Source of the DNA: Pseudomonas violetae | GTDB taxonomy: Bacteria > Pseudomonadota > Gammaproteobacteria > Pseudomonadales > Pseudomonadaceae | Assembly (NCBI RefSeq): GCF_023072615.1 | Contig: NZ_JAKNRW010000022.1 | Coordinates: 1-64,000 of the forward strand | Length of the DNA stretch: 64,000 nt | Reading direction: 5' to 3' | Shown here: piece by piece, positions 62,590 through 64,000 of the stretch | Layout of the letters: each line of letters opens with the position of its first letter | Numbering within the stretch: the stretch's first letter is position 1 | The notes under the pieces: model-generated | The model's database searches: none | What the model was told of the DNA's origin: nothing | What the model saw: the letters and a program-made list of their open reading frames with translations, nothing else | Translations under genes and position numbers: made by a program

Positions 62590-63249
62590 ATGACGTTCAA
62601 GGCGCCGGACAGCCTCGCCGAGCAAATTGCTCACCACCTTGCCGAGCGCATCATTCGCGGTGAAATGAAGCCCGGGGAGCGGATCCAGGAACAGAAGGTC
62701 ACGCAGGCCCTCAATGTCAGTCGCGGCTCGGTACGCGAGGCGCTGCTGATCCTCGAGCGTCGCCACCTGATCGCGATCCTGCCACGGCGGGGCGCGCACG
62801 TGACCGAGTTGACCGCGCACAAGGTGCAGAGCCTGTGCACGCTGATGAGCGAACTGTACATCCTGCTCGGCAACGCCGTAGCGGCCGGCTGGCAGGTCCA
62901 GGCGGACATGGCGCCATTCGTGCAGATCCAGCAGCGCCTGACTGACAGCTACGAGCGCCAGGACATCCGCACCTTCGTCGATGACAGTTTCAACGTCATG
63001 CGGGCGGCTTATCCATTTGCCAACAACCCGTATTTGCAGGAAACCGTCGAGAATCTGCAGCCGGCCATGAGCCGCGCCTATTTTCTCGCCCTGGACCAGC
63101 GCAAGGCGTCGATGAGCGAGTTCCTCGAACTGTTTGAACGCCTGCTCGCAGCGGTGTTGGCCCGGGACTTCCCGCAGATCCGCGAAGTGCTGACGGCTTA
63201 TGCCCAGCGCAGCTGCGATCTGGTGGTTTCTGCCCTGACGGACGCTTAA
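62590..63249 (+). CDS. GntR-family (FadR/VanR type) regulator upstream of smc
   Basis: 219 residues; GAAGGA just before ATG. Winged helix ([40 protein letters not shown]) followed by a helical FCD-like ligand domain of ~140 residues whose usual metal-binding His residues are not clear. Divergent from xdhA, a candidate target, and two bases before smc, so the two share a transcript. Confidence 0.88.
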   Translation: MTFKAPDSLAEQIAHHLAERIIRGEMKPGERIQEQKVTQALNVSRGSVREALLILERRHLIAILPRRGAHVTELTAHKVQSLCTLMSELYILLGNAVAAGWQVQADMAPFVQIQQRLTDSYERQDIRTFVDDSFNVMRAAYPFANNPYLQETVENLQPAMSRAYFLALDQRKASMSEFLELFERLLAAVLARDFPQIREVLTAYAQRSCDLVVSALTDA

Positions 63250-63251
63250 GC

Positions 63252-64000
63252 GTGCGGCTCAAGTGCATCAAGCTGGCGGGGTTCAAATCCTTCGTCGACC
63301 CGACCACCGTCAACTTCCCCAGTAACATGGCGGCAGTGGTTGGGCCCAACGGTTGCGGCAAGTCGAACATCATCGACGCGGTGCGATGGGTTATGGGCGA
63401 GAGCTCGGCCAAGAATTTGCGCGGCGAATCGATGACCGACGTCATCTTCAACGGCTCCACCAGCCGCAAGCCGGTGAGCCAGGCCAGCATCGAACTGGTG
63501 TTCGACAACTCCGACGGCACCTTACTGGGCGAATACGCCGCCTATGCGGAAATATCCATTCGCCGCAAAGTGACCCGCGACAGCCAGACCACCTATTACC
63601 TCAATGGCACCAAGTGCCGCCGTCGCGACATCACCGACATCTTCCTCGGTACCGGCCTGGGCCCGCGCAGCTACTCGATCATCGAGCAGGGGATGATCTC
63701 CAAGCTGATCGAATCCAAGCCTGAAGACCTGCGTAACTTCATCGAAGAAGCGGCGGGTATATCCAAGTACAAGGAGCGCCGGCGCGAGACCGAAAACCGC
63801 ATCCGGCGCACCCACGAAAACCTTGAGCGCCTGACCGACCTGCGCGAAGAGCTCACGCGTCAACTCGAACGTCTGCACCGCCAGGCCGAGTCAGCCAAGA
63901 AATATCAGGAACTCAAGGGCGAGGAACGTCAGCTCAAGGCGCAGTTGTCGGCCCTGCGCTGGCAGGCGTTGAATGATCAGGTGGGACAGCGCGAAGCTAT
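63252..64000 (+). CDS. smc: Chromosome segregation protein SMC, N-terminal part (cut by window edge)
   Basis: The first 249 codons from GTG 63252, open to the window edge. Walker [10 protein letters not shown] is at residues 31-39 and is followed by [11 protein letters not shown]. The segment [18 protein letters not shown] and [20 protein letters not shown] begins the N-terminal coiled coil (residues ~165 on). SMC is the ATPase of the condensin complex. The start is two bases after the regulator's stop; GTG gives the conserved start [16 protein letters not shown]. Confidence 0.96.
   Translation, partial: MRLKCIKLAGFKSFVDPTTVNFPSNMAAVVGPNGCGKSNIIDAVRWVMGESSAKNLRGESMTDVIFNGSTSRKPVSQASIELVFDNSDGTLLGEYAAYAEISIRRKVTRDSQTTYYLNGTKCRRRDITDIFLGTGLGPRSYSIIEQGMISKLIESKPEDLRNFIEEAAGISKYKERRRETENRIRRTHENLERLTDLREELTRQLERLHRQAESAKKYQELKGEERQLKAQLSALRWQALNDQVGQREA

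Overview
The window looks like chromosomal DNA of a fluorescent-group Pseudomonas. Evidence: the crfX-cmpX-sigX-oprF block, the nitrate-assimilation/NasST locus beside it, an acnD/prpF-type methylcitrate operon, ppsR/ppsA, guaD-xdhCBA next to smc, uniformly high-GC coding DNA, and many Pseudomonas REP/REPIN palindromes of the GTAGGAGCGAGC and GTGGGAGCCAGC types. It is mostly core metabolism with some accessory patches. No tRNA, rRNA, CRISPR array, prophage or insertion sequence was recognised.

Layout. 1-1.3 kb: small secreted glycine-zipper proteins and two small acidic proteins. 1.0-4.2 kb: an RHS/YD-repeat protein (-) with no recognisable toxin tip, whose 3' end lies antisense to a small gene. 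4.4-7.8 kb: HAD phosphatase, SDR, LysR regulator, Asp/Glu/hydantoin racemase. 7.8-9.0 kb: a decayed NCS1 transporter and a gene-poor stretch of palindromes. 9.0-11.9 kb: cysH, thrH, pabB. 12.2-15.2 kb: a three-gene envelope operon (retropepsin-like protease, 7TM/transglutaminase-like protein, ATP-grasp ligase). 15.5-24.1 kb: propionate catabolism (GntR regulator, prpB, prpC, acnD, prpF, prpD). 24.2-27.6 kb: divergent ppsR/ppsA. 27.8-33.3 kb: hydrolase, rraA, cmaX, crfX, cmpX, sigX, oprF. 33.4-43.4 kb: nitrate assimilation (cobA, nitrate reductase, FAD reductase, PP2C-kinase fusion, MFS transporter, nasT, nasS). 43.6-44.5 kb: an InvB-like type III chaperone and a HilA-like DNA-binding protein, both orphans. 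44.6-53.6 kb: pyrD, rmf, rlmL, a diguanylate cyclase, dacB, yggL. 53.7-62.3 kb: benE-type transporter, GntR regulator, guaD and xdhCBA (purine breakdown). 62.6-64.0 kb: a second GntR-type regulator and the 5' part of smc.

The most informative regulatory structure is in the nitrate locus. Three separate minus-strand transcription units (nasS-nasT, the MFS transporter unit, and the FAD reductase/nitrate reductase/cobA unit) each begin with a sigma-54-type GG-N10-GC promoter. Each is followed by small hairpins with six-base loops carrying A at position 1 and G at position 4 (the ANTAR-protein RNA target pattern), and then by a strong intrinsic terminator whose 5' arm is shared with the last hairpin. 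This predicts NasT-controlled antitermination of all three units, including nasST itself.

Coordinates for start codons were chosen from ribosome-binding sites, known family N-termini and overlaps. Where a choice is weak this is stated.
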